Shown one piece after another: positions 36,917 to 46,613 of a stretch of DNA of 64,000 nt. The DNA comes from Nostoc sp. 'Peltigera membranacea cyanobiont' N6 (GTDB lineage: Bacteria > Cyanobacteriota > Cyanobacteriia > Cyanobacteriales > Nostocaceae), in contig NZ_CP026681.1 of the NCBI RefSeq assembly GCF_002949735.1, forward strand, positions 7,904,501-7,968,500, in the 5' to 3' direction. Position 1 is the first letter of the stretch. The number at the start of each line of letters is the position of its first letter. Below the pieces are notes generated by a model, which saw only the letters and a list, made by a program, of their open reading frames with translations, was not told the origin of the DNA and did no database searches. A program made the position numbers and the translations under genes.

Positions 36917-37363
36917 TCATCTTAGCGGCATTTGGGAATATACTAAATTGTAGATTAGCGCACCCAAAGCTAAACCTGACAACGAAAAGATAGATGTAGT
37001 CAAAAAAGCTAGCTTTTGCCTAAGACCTGCTTTTTGAAAGTCTATTTTGACTAATATAGTTGCCGAAATAATGAGTAAAGTATCAAGAAATACCCCAAAC
37101 CAGGCAATCATAATAAAAAACAAGAAAGCTGCTAAAACGGCAACACCGAAAGACTTAATATTTGATTTAAGCAAAGTATTGAGGTGATATGTCATTTTCG
37201 GCCAAGGAGTGGTCAACGTCACTATTAAAAACAAAATACCAACCACGGTTAGAACCCACACAGAGCGAGGCGCGTGTGTTTCAGATATTACCCAGCCCAA
37301 GGTACTGTAACTAAGCAATACTAGTGCCAGGGACACCCAAGGAACTCTTTTCAAAATTGACAT
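36917..37363 (-). CDS. Conserved membrane protein of unknown function
   Basis: 148 residues with about four transmembrane helices (around 10-28, 35-52, 72-105 and 122-142) and short basic loops (LKRVPW, TPWPKM). No catalytic motif. It converges with the MlaE-type permease gene; unrelated in function as far as can be seen. Confidence 0.65.
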   Translation of the reverse strand: MSILKRVPWVSLALVLLSYSTLGWVISETHAPRSVWVLTVVGILFLIVTLTTPWPKMTYHLNTLLKSNIKSFGVAVLAAFLFFIMIAWFGVFLDTLLIISATILVKIDFQKAGLRQKLAFLTTSIFSLSGLALGALIYNLVYSQMPLR

Positions 37364-37502
37364 GGGTTAATATTCCTAGTACAAGGTCTCTGAACTTACT
37401 TGGCTTAACAGGTAAAAGGCAACGGAAAAAAAGGCTCTTTGAGTTGTAATGAGTTTTTTCACGCAATCAAATATGAGTCTTTTTGAAGGCAAATTATTAT
37501 AA

Positions 37503-38630
37503 CTATTGACTAATAGCTAAACAATCATTTTCTGCCCACCAAGCGTAGATAGGTGTATCGCGGTCTGGTAAAGCACCAAAAGTATTAGGTTGCAATACAT
37601 TTATGCTAATACCATTTGTTAATTCCACAACATAATTAACGTGTGTGCCTAAATACATAACATTGACAAGCCGTCCTTCAAAAGAGTTAGCTGGCAAATT
37701 AGGTGGATAAAGGGAAAGCTGTATTTTTTCTGGGCGCACACTCACTACTACTCCTTGTGATAATTGAGATGGCGTATCTTCAGTGCGGCTAATGATAATT
37801 GAGAGTCCTGTTTTTGTTGAAATTTTAATATTAGAGGAATCTACGGCGACAATTTCACCACTGAATAAATTAGTATCGCCAATAAAATCAGCAACAAAAG
37901 ATGTCTGGGGACGTTCGTAAATTTGACTGGGAGTGCCAACTTGTTCAATTTTGCCTTGGTTCATGACGGCAATGCGATCGCTCAAAGATAATGCTTCTTC
38001 TTGGTCGTGTGTCACCATCACAAAGGTTACTCCTAAGTCTTTGTGTAAATTTGATAACTCAACCTGCATTTCTTTACGGAGTTTTAAATCTAACGCCCCT
38101 AAAGGTTCATCTAGTAGGACGACGGTGGGACGGTTGACTAAGGCCCTTGCTAAGGCGACTCGCTGCTGTTGACCACCAGAAAGTTGACTGGGAAAACGCG
38201 ATCGCAAACTTTCCATTTTCACTCTTTTTAAAGCTTCTTGAACTCTAATTTCAATTTCCGATTTGGGGATTTTTTTTAACCGCAGTCCAAAGGCGATGTT
38301 ATCCCAGACATTCAGGTGGTTGAATAGAGCGTAACTTTGAAATACAGTATTGACGGGTCGGCGGTAAGGCGGCACATTAGTCATAGACTGACCCTGAATC
38401 AACACTTTGCCAGCATCAGCGATTTCAAAGCCAGCAATTAAGCGCAGTGTTGTTGTTTTGCCACAACCGGAGGGGCCTAAAATACTAAAAAATTCTCCCT
38501 GTCTGACATCCAAATCTATTCCATGTACTGCTGGTTCTTGGTTAAAAAACTTGAACACATTACGCAGTTCAACATCAAGTGGCTGAAAAGTTGTTATCCC
38601 CCTCTGATTCTGGATGAAAATTTGAGCCAT
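37503..38630 (-). CDS. ABC transporter ATPase, PotA type (spermidine/putrescine class)
   Basis: 375 residues. ATPase motifs are complete: Walker A GPSGCGKTT (about 53-61), Q-loop in NTVFQSYALF, signature LSGGQQQR, Walker B VVLLDEP and the H-loop MVTHDQEEAL. The C-terminal ~120 residues form a TOBE-type regulatory domain (VSVRPEKIQL). Sequence matches PotA-like importers for polyamines, though ferric iron and other substrates use similar ATPases. No permease or binding protein gene is beside it, so it acts with components encoded elsewhere. Confidence 0.88.
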   Translation of the reverse strand: MAQIFIQNQRGITTFQPLDVELRNVFKFFNQEPAVHGIDLDVRQGEFFSILGPSGCGKTTTLRLIAGFEIADAGKVLIQGQSMTNVPPYRRPVNTVFQSYALFNHLNVWDNIAFGLRLKKIPKSEIEIRVQEALKRVKMESLRSRFPSQLSGGQQQRVALARALVNRPTVVLLDEPLGALDLKLRKEMQVELSNLHKDLGVTFVMVTHDQEEALSLSDRIAVMNQGKIEQVGTPSQIYERPQTSFVADFIGDTNLFSGEIVAVDSSNIKISTKTGLSIIISRTEDTPSQLSQGVVVSVRPEKIQLSLYPPNLPANSFEGRLVNVMYLGTHVNYVVELTNGISINVLQPNTFGALPDRDTPIYAWWAENDCLAISQ

Positions 38631-38829
38631 AATCCTTAGTAGAATGCCGTGATCTTACGTAATTTTGTCAGTAGTCTATTGGGCAGACTAGATTTGACAC
38701 TTTGGTTTATTGTATCCGCCAAAAACAATTGTTCAAGAATATAGCCCGATTCTTTCATACCCATGACTGGGGATGAGTTTAGGGTAATTGTGTACAAATA
38801 ATACCGCTCTTATAATCATTCTTTGTCTT

Positions 38830-40677
38830 ATGTCTTTATTCCCATCAATTGGCAGCAAAAAAGATACGCGTACAGTTGGACATGGTTTGCAATCAATATT
38901 TTTAATCGTATTTACCCTATTAATGATCGCTGGCATTGGGTCGCGTTTGGCATATTTGCAAATTGTTGAAGGTCCAAAACTCCGGGAAAGAGCCGAAGCG
39001 AACCGAATTCGGATGATTCTTAAACAACCGGAACGGGGAAATATTTTTGACCGCAACGGCAAACTTTTAGCCAGTACTCGCTATCCTAGCTCTGTATATT
39101 TGTGGCCGATGGCACATACTAAGCCTTCCTGGTCTGTAGTCGGCCCGCGTCTAGCGCAAATTCTCAACATTCCGCAAGATGAAATGGAAAAGAAATTAGA
39201 ACAAGCAGGTGCTAATTCTTCTTCACTCATCCGAATTGCCCGCGATCTCAATGAAGCAGAAATTACGGCACTAAAGGAGTATAAAAATGAACTCCCAGAA
39301 GTGGAAATTAATACAGATTCTGTACGTTATTATCCTCACGGTAAAGAATTGGCGCACGTATTAGGTTATACGCGAGAGTTGACCGCCGACCAGCTAAAAG
39401 GCAAGAAACAGGAAGGCTACCGATTAGGAGATGTCATCGGTCAGATGGGGGTGGAAAAGGCTTATGAGAAAGTGCTGCGGGGCGAATGGGGCGGTCAGCA
39501 AGTGGAAGTAGATGGTGCGGGTAGACCAATCCGAGTTGTAGGGGAGAAACAGGCAAAGGCTGGTAACGATTTGCACTTAACTCTAGATTTGGATGTGCAA
39601 AAGGCAGCAGAAAAAGCTTTGGGAAATCAACGAGGTGCGATCGCAGCACTCGATCCAAACAACGGGGCTGTTTTAGCATTGGTATCTTACCCCACCTTTG
39701 ACCCGAATATTTTCTCCAAACAAAAACTCTCCCAGAAAGATTGGGAAAGCTTGCAAGGTAAAGATCATCCCTTAGTAAATCGGGCTTTGAGTGCTTTTCC
39801 ACCCGCCAGCACTTTCAAAATTGTGACTACAACAGCCGGACTCGAATCAGGTGAATTCTCTCCTGGCTCAATATTACAAACCTTTGGTTCCCTTACCGTT
39901 GGTGGGGTGACTTTTGGTGAGTGGAACCACGCCGGATTCGGGCCATTAGGATTTCCTAGAGCGCTAGCTATGAGTAGTGATACTTTCTTTTATCAAGTTG
40001 GTAGAAAAGTCGGTGGCCCAACTTTAATCAAATGGAGCCGTAAATATGGATTTGGTCAAAGAACTGGCATTGAATTTCCTAACGAAGAATCAATAGGCTT
40101 GGTTCCAGATGAAATATGGAAGCAGAAAGTTTTGAGGACACCTTGGACTGTAGGCGATACCATTAATATGTCAATTGGTCAAGGTGCTTTACAAGTGACA
40201 CCGCTACAATCGGCGATTATGTTTTCTGTCCCTGCTAATGGCGGGTATCGAGTTCAACCGCATTTGCTCAAAGACAACGAAGAAGCAAAAAGTTGGCGGG
40301 AATCTTTAAATATGAAGCCAGAAACGATCAAAGTTCTCCGCGATGGACTGCGGAGGGTGATAAGTGAGGGGACTGGCAAACACTTGGATGTGCCCACAAT
40401 TGCCCCAGCCTCTGGAAAAAGTGGCACTGCTGAAGCTGGTGCCGGTCGCCCAAATCATACTTGGTTTGGTGCTTATGCCCCAAGTACTAAGCCGGAAATC
40501 GTAGTTGTGGCCTTTGGTGAAAACTCCGGCGAACATGGCGGTACTATTTGTGGTCCGATGGTTTTACAAGTGCTAGAAGCTTATTTTCAGCACAAGTATC
40601 CAGGTAAATATAAAAAACCTCAGCCCGATCCATCAGAAGCAAAAACTCAGAATTCAGGACATGGCACTGGAGACTAG
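38830..40677 (+). CDS. mrdA: Penicillin-binding protein 2, copy 1
   Basis: 615 residues from ATG 38830, chosen because it aligns with the start of copy 2; a GTG at 38788 would add 14 unlikely residues. One N-terminal transmembrane helix is followed by a PBP dimerisation domain (from RGNIFDRNGKLLAS) and a transpeptidase with catalytic Ser327 in ASTFK, SSD and KSGTAE. It cross-links peptidoglycan in the periplasm during cell elongation. The C-terminal tail (QNSGHGTGD) differs from copy 2, and its stop codon lies within the terminal ACTAGTAC of a 106-bp element. Confidence 0.93.
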   Translation: MSLFPSIGSKKDTRTVGHGLQSIFLIVFTLLMIAGIGSRLAYLQIVEGPKLRERAEANRIRMILKQPERGNIFDRNGKLLASTRYPSSVYLWPMAHTKPSWSVVGPRLAQILNIPQDEMEKKLEQAGANSSSLIRIARDLNEAEITALKEYKNELPEVEINTDSVRYYPHGKELAHVLGYTRELTADQLKGKKQEGYRLGDVIGQMGVEKAYEKVLRGEWGGQQVEVDGAGRPIRVVGEKQAKAGNDLHLTLDLDVQKAAEKALGNQRGAIAALDPNNGAVLALVSYPTFDPNIFSKQKLSQKDWESLQGKDHPLVNRALSAFPPASTFKIVTTTAGLESGEFSPGSILQTFGSLTVGGVTFGEWNHAGFGPLGFPRALAMSSDTFFYQVGRKVGGPTLIKWSRKYGFGQRTGIEFPNEESIGLVPDEIWKQKVLRTPWTVGDTINMSIGQGALQVTPLQSAIMFSVPANGGYRVQPHLLKDNEEAKSWRESLNMKPETIKVLRDGLRRVISEGTGKHLDVPTIAPASGKSGTAEAGAGRPNHTWFGAYAPSTKPEIVVVAFGENSGEHGGTICGPMVLQVLEAYFQHKYPGKYKKPQPDPSEAKTQNSGHGTGD

Positions 40678-40778
40678 TACCGCAAGGCGGAATTCAAAAT
40701 TCAAAATTCAAAATGAATACAGCGTAAGCCTTTCGTTGATTTGAAATGGTAGCTTTATTTACGTCGTGGTGTACTAGT
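40673..40778. mobile_element. 106-bp element with 8-bp terminal inverted repeats, MITE-like
   Basis: It begins ACTAGTAC (40673-40680) and ends GTACTAGT (40771-40778). Inside is a tandem ATTCAAA run (about 40690-40714). The left end supplies the stop codon of the first PBP2 gene. No coding capacity. Confidence 0.45.
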
Positions 40779-40980
40779 AGCCCTTTGCGTAATTCGTAAT
40801 GACGCTCTCTATGAGACGCTGAACTAACGTAATTCGTAATTCCCATTGCATAAGGGTTTTAGACCTATGGGATCAATTGAAAATAATTAATCACTGCCGA
40901 TTAGTTTGTGGTTAAATACTTGCTAAGAATTCAGCAGAGTTGTTTGCAGATAATCTTAATTTTGAAATCTTCTTTGTCTT
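40779..40980. other. Spacer between tandem PBP2 genes
   Basis: Contains two copies of CGTAATTCGTAAT (near 40788 and 40830), common Nostoc interspersed sequence, and the leader of the second PBP2 gene. No gene. Confidence 0.5.
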
Positions 40981-42801
40981 ATGGCTATATTGAAACCATC
41001 TCTACTTGGTGGGAAAAAAAATACACGTACAGTTGGACAGAGTTTCCAGCCAATATTTTTAATTATATTTACTCTATTGATGATGACGGGAATCAGCGTT
41101 CGTTTGGCATATTTGCAAATTACTGAAGGAACGAACCACCGAAAACGAGCCGAGTCAAATCGAATTCGGATGATTCCCAAACAACCAGAACGGGGCAACA
41201 TTTTTGACCGCAATGGTAAACTTTTAGCTAGTACTCGCTATCCTCGTTCTATATATTTGTGGCCGATGGCACATACAAAGCCTGCCTGGTCAGTCGTGGG
41301 AGCGCGTCTATCTGAAATTCTGGAAGTTTCTCAAGAAGAGATGGAAAAGAAATTAGAAGAGGCCGGCGCTAACTCTTCTTCACTGATCCGAATTGCCCGC
41401 GACTTGAATGAAGCGCAAATTACGGCATTGAAGGAGTATCAAACCGAACTTAAAGACGTAGAAATTCATACAGAAGCCGTTCGCTACTACCCCCACGGCA
41501 AGGAATTAGCACATGTATTAGGGTATACGCGAGAACTGACCGCCGACCAGTTAAAAGAAAAGAAGCAGGAAGGCTACCGATTAGGTGATGTGATTGGTCA
41601 AATGGGAGTTGAAAAAGCTTATGAGAAAACTCTGCGGGGTGAATGGGGTGGTCAGCAGGTAGAAGTGGATGGTGCAGGTCGACCGCTCCGGGTTTTGGGT
41701 GAGAAGCAAGCGAAACCTGGTAAAGATTTGCACTTGACCCTAGATTTAAATATGCAAAAGACAGCAAAAAAAGCTTTAGGCGATCGCGATGGTGCGATCG
41801 TGGCCCTTGATCCAAAGAATGGTGCCGTTTTAGCAATGGTGTCTCACCCCACCTTTGACCCCAATCTTTTCTCGAAGCAGAAACTCACCCAAAAAGATTG
41901 GAAAATTGTGCAAGGTGCAGATCATCCCTTAGTAAATCGCGCCCTCAGCGCCTTTCCACCCGCTAGCACCTTCAAAATTGTCACCACCACTGCCGGTCTA
42001 GAATCAGGTAAATTTTCTCCTAGCACAGTCTTGCAAACCTACGGTTCCTTAAGTTTTGGCGGGACTCGATTTGGTGAATGGAATCACGCCGGATTCGGGC
42101 CGTTGGGTTTTGTCGGGGCATTACAGTGGAGTAGTGATACCTTCTTCTATCAAATTGGTCGCGGAGTCGGCGGCCCAACTTTAATTGAATGGACTCGCAA
42201 ATATGGATTTGGTAAAAAAACCGGATTTGAGTTTGCCAACGAAGAAGCAACAGGTTTAGTACCAGATGAAGCATGGAAGCAGAAAGCTTGGAAAATACCT
42301 TGGACTGTAGGCGACAGCATTAATATGTCAATTGGTCAAGGTGCTTTACAAACAACACCTCTGCAAGTCGCAGTCATGTTTGCCATACCCGCTAATGGTG
42401 GCTACCGAGTCCAGCCGCATTTGCTTAAAGACAACGAAGAAGCAAAAAGCTGGCGAGAATCTTTAAATATAAAACCAACAACCATAAGTATTCTCCGTCA
42501 GGGACTACGGAAAGTAGTAGCTGAAGGTACTGGCAAAGCTTTGAAGCAGCCAACAGTTCCCCCAGTCGCTGGTAAGAGTGGTACTGCTGAAGCCTGGAAA
42601 GGTCGTGTTAAGCAAAATCACGCTTGGTTTGGTGCTTATGCACCTGCTGAACAACCAGAAATTGCGATCGTGGCTTTTGCTGAACATTCCGGCGGTGGCG
42701 GTGGGAGCATTGCTGCACCAATGATTTTACAAATTATGGAAGAATATTTTCAGCGCAAGTATCCAGGTAAGTATCAGAAACCAGCGTCTAAGAAAGCATG
42801 A
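40981..42801 (+). CDS. mrdA: Penicillin-binding protein 2, copy 2
   Basis: 606 residues, with the same layout as copy 1: N-terminal helix, dimerisation domain, transpeptidase with Ser329 in ASTFK, SSD (WSSDTFFYQ) and KSGTAE. Long blocks are near-identical to copy 1 (RGNIFDRNGKLLASTRYP, GKELAHVLGYTRELTADQLK), which shows tandem duplication; differences concentrate in the last ~60 residues. Both copies keep all catalytic residues, so both should be active, perhaps at different growth stages or cell types such as heterocysts (inference). Confidence 0.94.
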   Translation: MAILKPSLLGGKKNTRTVGQSFQPIFLIIFTLLMMTGISVRLAYLQITEGTNHRKRAESNRIRMIPKQPERGNIFDRNGKLLASTRYPRSIYLWPMAHTKPAWSVVGARLSEILEVSQEEMEKKLEEAGANSSSLIRIARDLNEAQITALKEYQTELKDVEIHTEAVRYYPHGKELAHVLGYTRELTADQLKEKKQEGYRLGDVIGQMGVEKAYEKTLRGEWGGQQVEVDGAGRPLRVLGEKQAKPGKDLHLTLDLNMQKTAKKALGDRDGAIVALDPKNGAVLAMVSHPTFDPNLFSKQKLTQKDWKIVQGADHPLVNRALSAFPPASTFKIVTTTAGLESGKFSPSTVLQTYGSLSFGGTRFGEWNHAGFGPLGFVGALQWSSDTFFYQIGRGVGGPTLIEWTRKYGFGKKTGFEFANEEATGLVPDEAWKQKAWKIPWTVGDSINMSIGQGALQTTPLQVAVMFAIPANGGYRVQPHLLKDNEEAKSWRESLNIKPTTISILRQGLRKVVAEGTGKALKQPTVPPVAGKSGTAEAWKGRVKQNHAWFGAYAPAEQPEIAIVAFAEHSGGGGGSIAAPMILQIMEEYFQRKYPGKYQKPASKKA

Positions 42802-43184
42802 AATTGGGTAATGGGAAATGGGGAATTGATTATTCTCTTCTCTCCCTTATCCCGCATTTCTCACAAGCTTGAGGGGAAGGATGGGCAGAGGGGCAGAGGG
42901 GAAAGAACTTGGTATTTGAACTCTCCTCTGCTCCCCTGCTCCCCTGCTCCCCTGCTCTTTCCCCCGTTCCCTCTTAAAGACTGTGAATTTAGCATAACAA
43001 GTACGGTAGAGCCACAAAAATGAGGTCAATGGTGATTGAAGACTTGCTGCTTTGAGAAGGAATGCAACCGTTTAGAAGTAGGAAAACCGGAGACACTTCG
43101 CTGAGATTTACGTTTGTAGAGAGATGTATAGCCGCTTATAATTCGCTAAAAATTTAGAGAGGCTCTAGAAGATGGTGTCAATTC
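42802..43184. other. Intergenic region with CTGCTCCC tandem repeats
   Basis: An 8-mer CTGCTCCC is repeated about three and a half times at 42928-42957, with G/A-rich complement-like sequence near 42870-42905. Frames on both strands across it are repeat artefacts. No gene. Confidence 0.6.
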
Positions 43185-44363
43185 ATGGCAGACAAACCGC
43201 AACAAGAAATAGTAGTGAATAAATCAGTTAATTCACCCGAAGAAACTTCAGAAATAAAAATCCAGGCTCAATCACCAGTAGCTAATGAACCCTCTATATT
43301 AGAGTCTTTTGTTACAACTGTTGCTCAGACTGGCAAAGCAGTTTTAGACACAGCAATAGAAGTGGGAGAAGCAACAGGAAAACAAACACATAAATTCATT
43401 GAGGAAACAACTAAAACCAGCGGTCAGGTGGTGGATCGCCTCAGCGAAAATTGGCTGATTAGAAAACTATCTGGAGTGTTAAATCTAAATTGGCTGATCG
43501 CTGATAATAACCTTGTTGATTTGGAAAAAGCAGAAGCGGAGGTAAACAAGCTTAAGCAAAACTATCCGAATGAATTACCTAGCCAGATTGCTCACCGAAT
43601 CATGATGGAAAAAGCCACTCAAGCAGGTACAGTTGGACTAGCAACTAGTCTTTTGCCAGGAATAGCAATTGCATTGTTGGCAATTGATTTAACAGCGACA
43701 ACCAAATTGCAGTCAGAAATGCTTTATCAAATTGCATCAGTCTACGAGCTAGATTTAAAAGATCCTGCCCGTAAAGGTGAAATTTTGGCAATTTTTGGTC
43801 TGGCTTTGGGTGGAGGTCGTCTTTTGAAAGCTGCGGGATTAGGCTTGTTACGAAATGTGCCCTTGGCGGGCGCTGCGATCGCAGCTAGTTCAAATGCGAC
43901 GATGATCTATTCATTGGGCTATGCTGCTTGTCGATTTTACGAAGCCAAGCTAAATGAATCAATTTCCCTCGCATCCCCACAGACTCTAAAAACATTAAAA
44001 GCAGAAAGTGAAAAGTATTTAGAAAGTGCGATCGCTCAAGAAGCCATTATGGATCAAATTTTAGTTCACATGATCCTTGCTAGCCATCCAGACAAGACTT
44101 TGGAAGAAATTTTGCCGGAATTACAAGCTGTAAAACTCAGTCCTACCTCGTTGGATGCCATTGCCCAAAATATCAAATCACCAAAGTCTTTAGATATACT
44201 GCTTAATCAGCTGAATCGCGATTTTGCCATACCCTTGCTGGCTCAATGTCACAAAATTGCCCAGCTTGACAATAAGACTACACCACTTGAGCAAGAAATA
44301 ATCGCCGCGATCGCTAGGAAATTTGATATTGATCTTCTCACTTTCCAGTCTCAACCTATTTAA
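43185..44363 (+). CDS. EcsC/DUF697-like membrane-associated protein
   Basis: 392 residues. An N-terminal polar/disordered stretch (1-55) is followed by amphipathic helices (TGKAVLDTAIEVGEATGKQT). A central hydrophobic segment carries VGLATSLLPGIAIALLAID and a Gly/Ala-rich LALGGGRLLKAAGLG...LAGAAIAASSNA block, as in EcsC or DUF697 proteins. The C-terminal ~100 residues are helical and end in a TerB-like pattern (TPLEQEIIAAIARKFDIDL). Function unknown; EcsC-type proteins are linked to membrane stress and secretion. It converges with the YqgF-like gene. Confidence 0.75.
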   Translation: MADKPQQEIVVNKSVNSPEETSEIKIQAQSPVANEPSILESFVTTVAQTGKAVLDTAIEVGEATGKQTHKFIEETTKTSGQVVDRLSENWLIRKLSGVLNLNWLIADNNLVDLEKAEAEVNKLKQNYPNELPSQIAHRIMMEKATQAGTVGLATSLLPGIAIALLAIDLTATTKLQSEMLYQIASVYELDLKDPARKGEILAIFGLALGGGRLLKAAGLGLLRNVPLAGAAIAASSNATMIYSLGYAACRFYEAKLNESISLASPQTLKTLKAESEKYLESAIAQEAIMDQILVHMILASHPDKTLEEILPELQAVKLSPTSLDAIAQNIKSPKSLDILLNQLNRDFAIPLLAQCHKIAQLDNKTTPLEQEIIAAIARKFDIDLLTFQSQPI

Positions 44364-44376
44364 TTCACATTAGGCG

Positions 44377-44402
44377 TAACTCCTCACTCATAACTCCTCA
44401 CT
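44377..44402. repeat. TAACTCCTCACTCA tandem repeat
   Basis: A 14-base unit occurs nearly twice across the junction of two convergent gene ends and runs into the 3' end of the YqgF-like gene. Confidence 0.6.
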
Positions 44403-44839
44403 GCTGATTCAGTAAGCCGATTTAAGTATCTTTCGATTAAGAGGATGGCAACAATGTCATCTATCGGTCTTGGTGGCTGTCGCAGACCTTGTGGCAATAG
44501 CTTTATTAGCCCTTTGGGTGGGAACATTTGCCAATAGCGATCGCGTGCTTCTAAGGTTGTATAGCGCTCATCCACTAAAATAATACTCAGAGGTTCTGTC
44601 AATTCCTGATATAATTTCTGTCTCCACTCTTTGGCTGTAGTTTGATCTCCCATCACCATCAAGGAGATCGGAAACCTTTGACGGAGGGTCTCAATGGTAG
44701 CGATCGCTTCTTTTGCTAGCACGACCTGATGATAATACAATTGCCGATCCAGTCCCATCACCGCTAAACCACACTTATCTCGACCTGGATCGAAGCCCAA
44801 TATGACTGGTTGCGTTGGTGAAAATTCGCGGAAAGTCAT
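44384..44839 (-). CDS. YqgF/RuvX-like RNase H-fold nuclease
   Basis: 151 residues. The RNase H-like fold is marked by acidic residues in GFDPGRDKCG (first strand), VDERYTT and the C-terminal PIDDIVAILL. The family includes pre-16S rRNA processing nucleases and Holliday-junction resolvase-like proteins. This is a divergent cyanobacterial version, shorter in the middle. It is the next gene downstream of the DUF3084 gene on the same strand, 115 bases away. Confidence 0.8.
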   Translation of the reverse strand: MTFREFSPTQPVILGFDPGRDKCGLAVMGLDRQLYYHQVVLAKEAIATIETLRQRFPISLMVMGDQTTAKEWRQKLYQELTEPLSIILVDERYTTLEARDRYWQMFPPKGLIKLLPQGLRQPPRPIDDIVAILLIERYLNRLTESAVRSYE

Positions 44840-44954
44840 AAGAAATTAAAAATTAAAATTAAGAATTAGAAATCAATAAATACAACCACAGCAATTATTT
44901 TGACTGCTGTTGAATATGTTTAAATCTTACTAATAACAGCGTGCAAATAATGTT

Positions 44955-46445
44955 TTAAGTACTAAAAATTATTTGTCCGTTGACTATTGCCACTAATTTT
45001 ACTCTCAATGGGCCGGCTGTATAAGTGTCCTCTGCTGCGATCGCTTTGATCTCCAACGGCTGATTATACTGTCTTAATTGGGCGATAAAACGCAAGAAAG
45101 TCCCTTCTACTTGCACATTTTCGACAATTCCGGCATTACGGGCCCGAAATTGGGAAGCAGAAATTAGTATTTCCAGCCGTTGCTGTAACTGATAGGATGT
45201 CATGGTTTTGGAATCGGCAGTAGTTGTGGCTAGCACTGCACCTCCCGAAAAAACTAATTGATTTCGGGCTGTATCAGCGAAAAACTCTATCTGCTTTTCT
45301 CCCCTGACGTAGTTCCCAGCCGAGAAAATTCGCACCACATATTCTTGACCATCGCTAATCTGCTTGCTCAATTGGTCAACTCTATCCTGAGTCACACGCA
45401 GTAGCTCTACATTTGCAGGATTTGCCCCAGGCTCACTTAATTCCAGGTTGGCATTGCGATTGGCTTCTTGTAAAAGTTGTACCACAGCCTGACGAGCAGC
45501 AGCCGGTTGGGTAACACGAATTACAGCAGCAGATAGAACTTGACCGCGAACTAAGGCCAGCTTACCTAGACGCAGGTCACGGTAAGACTGATAATATTTC
45601 TCTAACCTTGCAACTTCCAGTTCTAGTTGTTCCTGTTGTGCTTCCAATTCTTTTAGGCGCGATTCCCGTTTGGCAATCACTTCCTCTCGGACTGCAACTT
45701 CTACATTCCGCTTTTGAATTAATTGATCGAGTTGGCCAATTTTTTGATCGCGCACTTCTATGGCTTCTTGACGGTTAGCAAGTTCGAGATCGCGTTTTTC
45801 AATCGCTGTTTTGGCTTCGTCAATGGCTTTTTTCGCTTCAGCGTACAGTCGTTGTCGTTCTGTCTTTAGTAGTTCAACTGCCGCCTGTAGCTCTTTCCTC
45901 TGACTGGAAACGCTTTGCAACTGAGTTATAGCTTTTTGGTACTGAGTTACAACTTGTCCCAGCTGACCTTGAGTGCGTTGCAGTTGAGTTTGAGTTTGGG
46001 CTTGTTGACTAATGGTGCGGTTCAACTGAGCTTGTGTTTGGAGTTGTTTGGCATTTGCCGCCTGCAAGGATTGATTAATTACCTGCAAGTCTTGTTGTGC
46101 TTTTGTTTGGGCAAGTCTAGCTTGATTTAGCTCGCTTTCTACCTGACTTTTCTGAGTTTCTGCGGTTTTTAGCTGTTCCCGCTTCTGTCTGAGGTCTGTT
46201 TGAATATCTTCTAATTCAAAGACTCCCTTTCGCAAGCCTTCGTCGGCAGCGAATAAAATTCCTAACGTTGATGCTGAAATCAAACCGCCCGTAAAAATAG
46301 TTACTACTACAGCAGTATTTTTCGGACGAAGCTTAAAAAGTGAGAGGCGAGCTTTGCCAACTCGTGTGCCGATGCGATCGCCCACGGTGGCAATTACGCC
46401 TCCCAAGATTAAAATTGCTGCGATGAGGATGTATCCGGTGGTCAT
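44955..46445 (-). CDS. DUF3084 coiled-coil membrane protein
   Basis: 496 residues. Two N-terminal transmembrane segments (about 3-22 and 45-68) flank a basic loop (GTRVGKARLSLFKLRPKN). A very long coiled coil (about 75-285), rich in Gln, Lys and Ala, follows, then a globular C-terminal domain (about 290-496). This is the DUF3084 family, common in cyanobacteria, of unknown role, perhaps envelope organisation. It lies downstream of ntcA on the same strand with a 168-bp gap. Confidence 0.88.
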   Translation of the reverse strand: MTTGYILIAAILILGGVIATVGDRIGTRVGKARLSLFKLRPKNTAVVVTIFTGGLISASTLGILFAADEGLRKGVFELEDIQTDLRQKREQLKTAETQKSQVESELNQARLAQTKAQQDLQVINQSLQAANAKQLQTQAQLNRTISQQAQTQTQLQRTQGQLGQVVTQYQKAITQLQSVSSQRKELQAAVELLKTERQRLYAEAKKAIDEAKTAIEKRDLELANRQEAIEVRDQKIGQLDQLIQKRNVEVAVREEVIAKRESRLKELEAQQEQLELEVARLEKYYQSYRDLRLGKLALVRGQVLSAAVIRVTQPAAARQAVVQLLQEANRNANLELSEPGANPANVELLRVTQDRVDQLSKQISDGQEYVVRIFSAGNYVRGEKQIEFFADTARNQLVFSGGAVLATTTADSKTMTSYQLQQRLEILISASQFRARNAGIVENVQVEGTFLRFIAQLRQYNQPLEIKAIAAEDTYTAGPLRVKLVAIVNGQIIFST

Positions 46446-46613
46446 CTTTAGCTACCGAAATCCTTCCAGATACAGCCTACTACTTTTAAGCATTGTCTGG
46501 AAAGAAGTGGAAATTGGCAATAGCTGAAATTATTCAATTTTAGATTTACCTCTAGCTATTAGTGTCATCTTTCAAAATAGAACACGCGCCGATTCCCCTT
46601 TCTCCCATTGATT

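Noticed and set aside
36805..36993. 62-codon frame after the MlaE-type gene
   Set aside because: Starts at GTG in the terminator and overlaps the convergent membrane-protein gene.
42811..43029. Frames on both strands across the CTGCTCCC repeats
   Set aside because: Tandem repeat DNA leaves frames open by composition; the proteins are low complexity.
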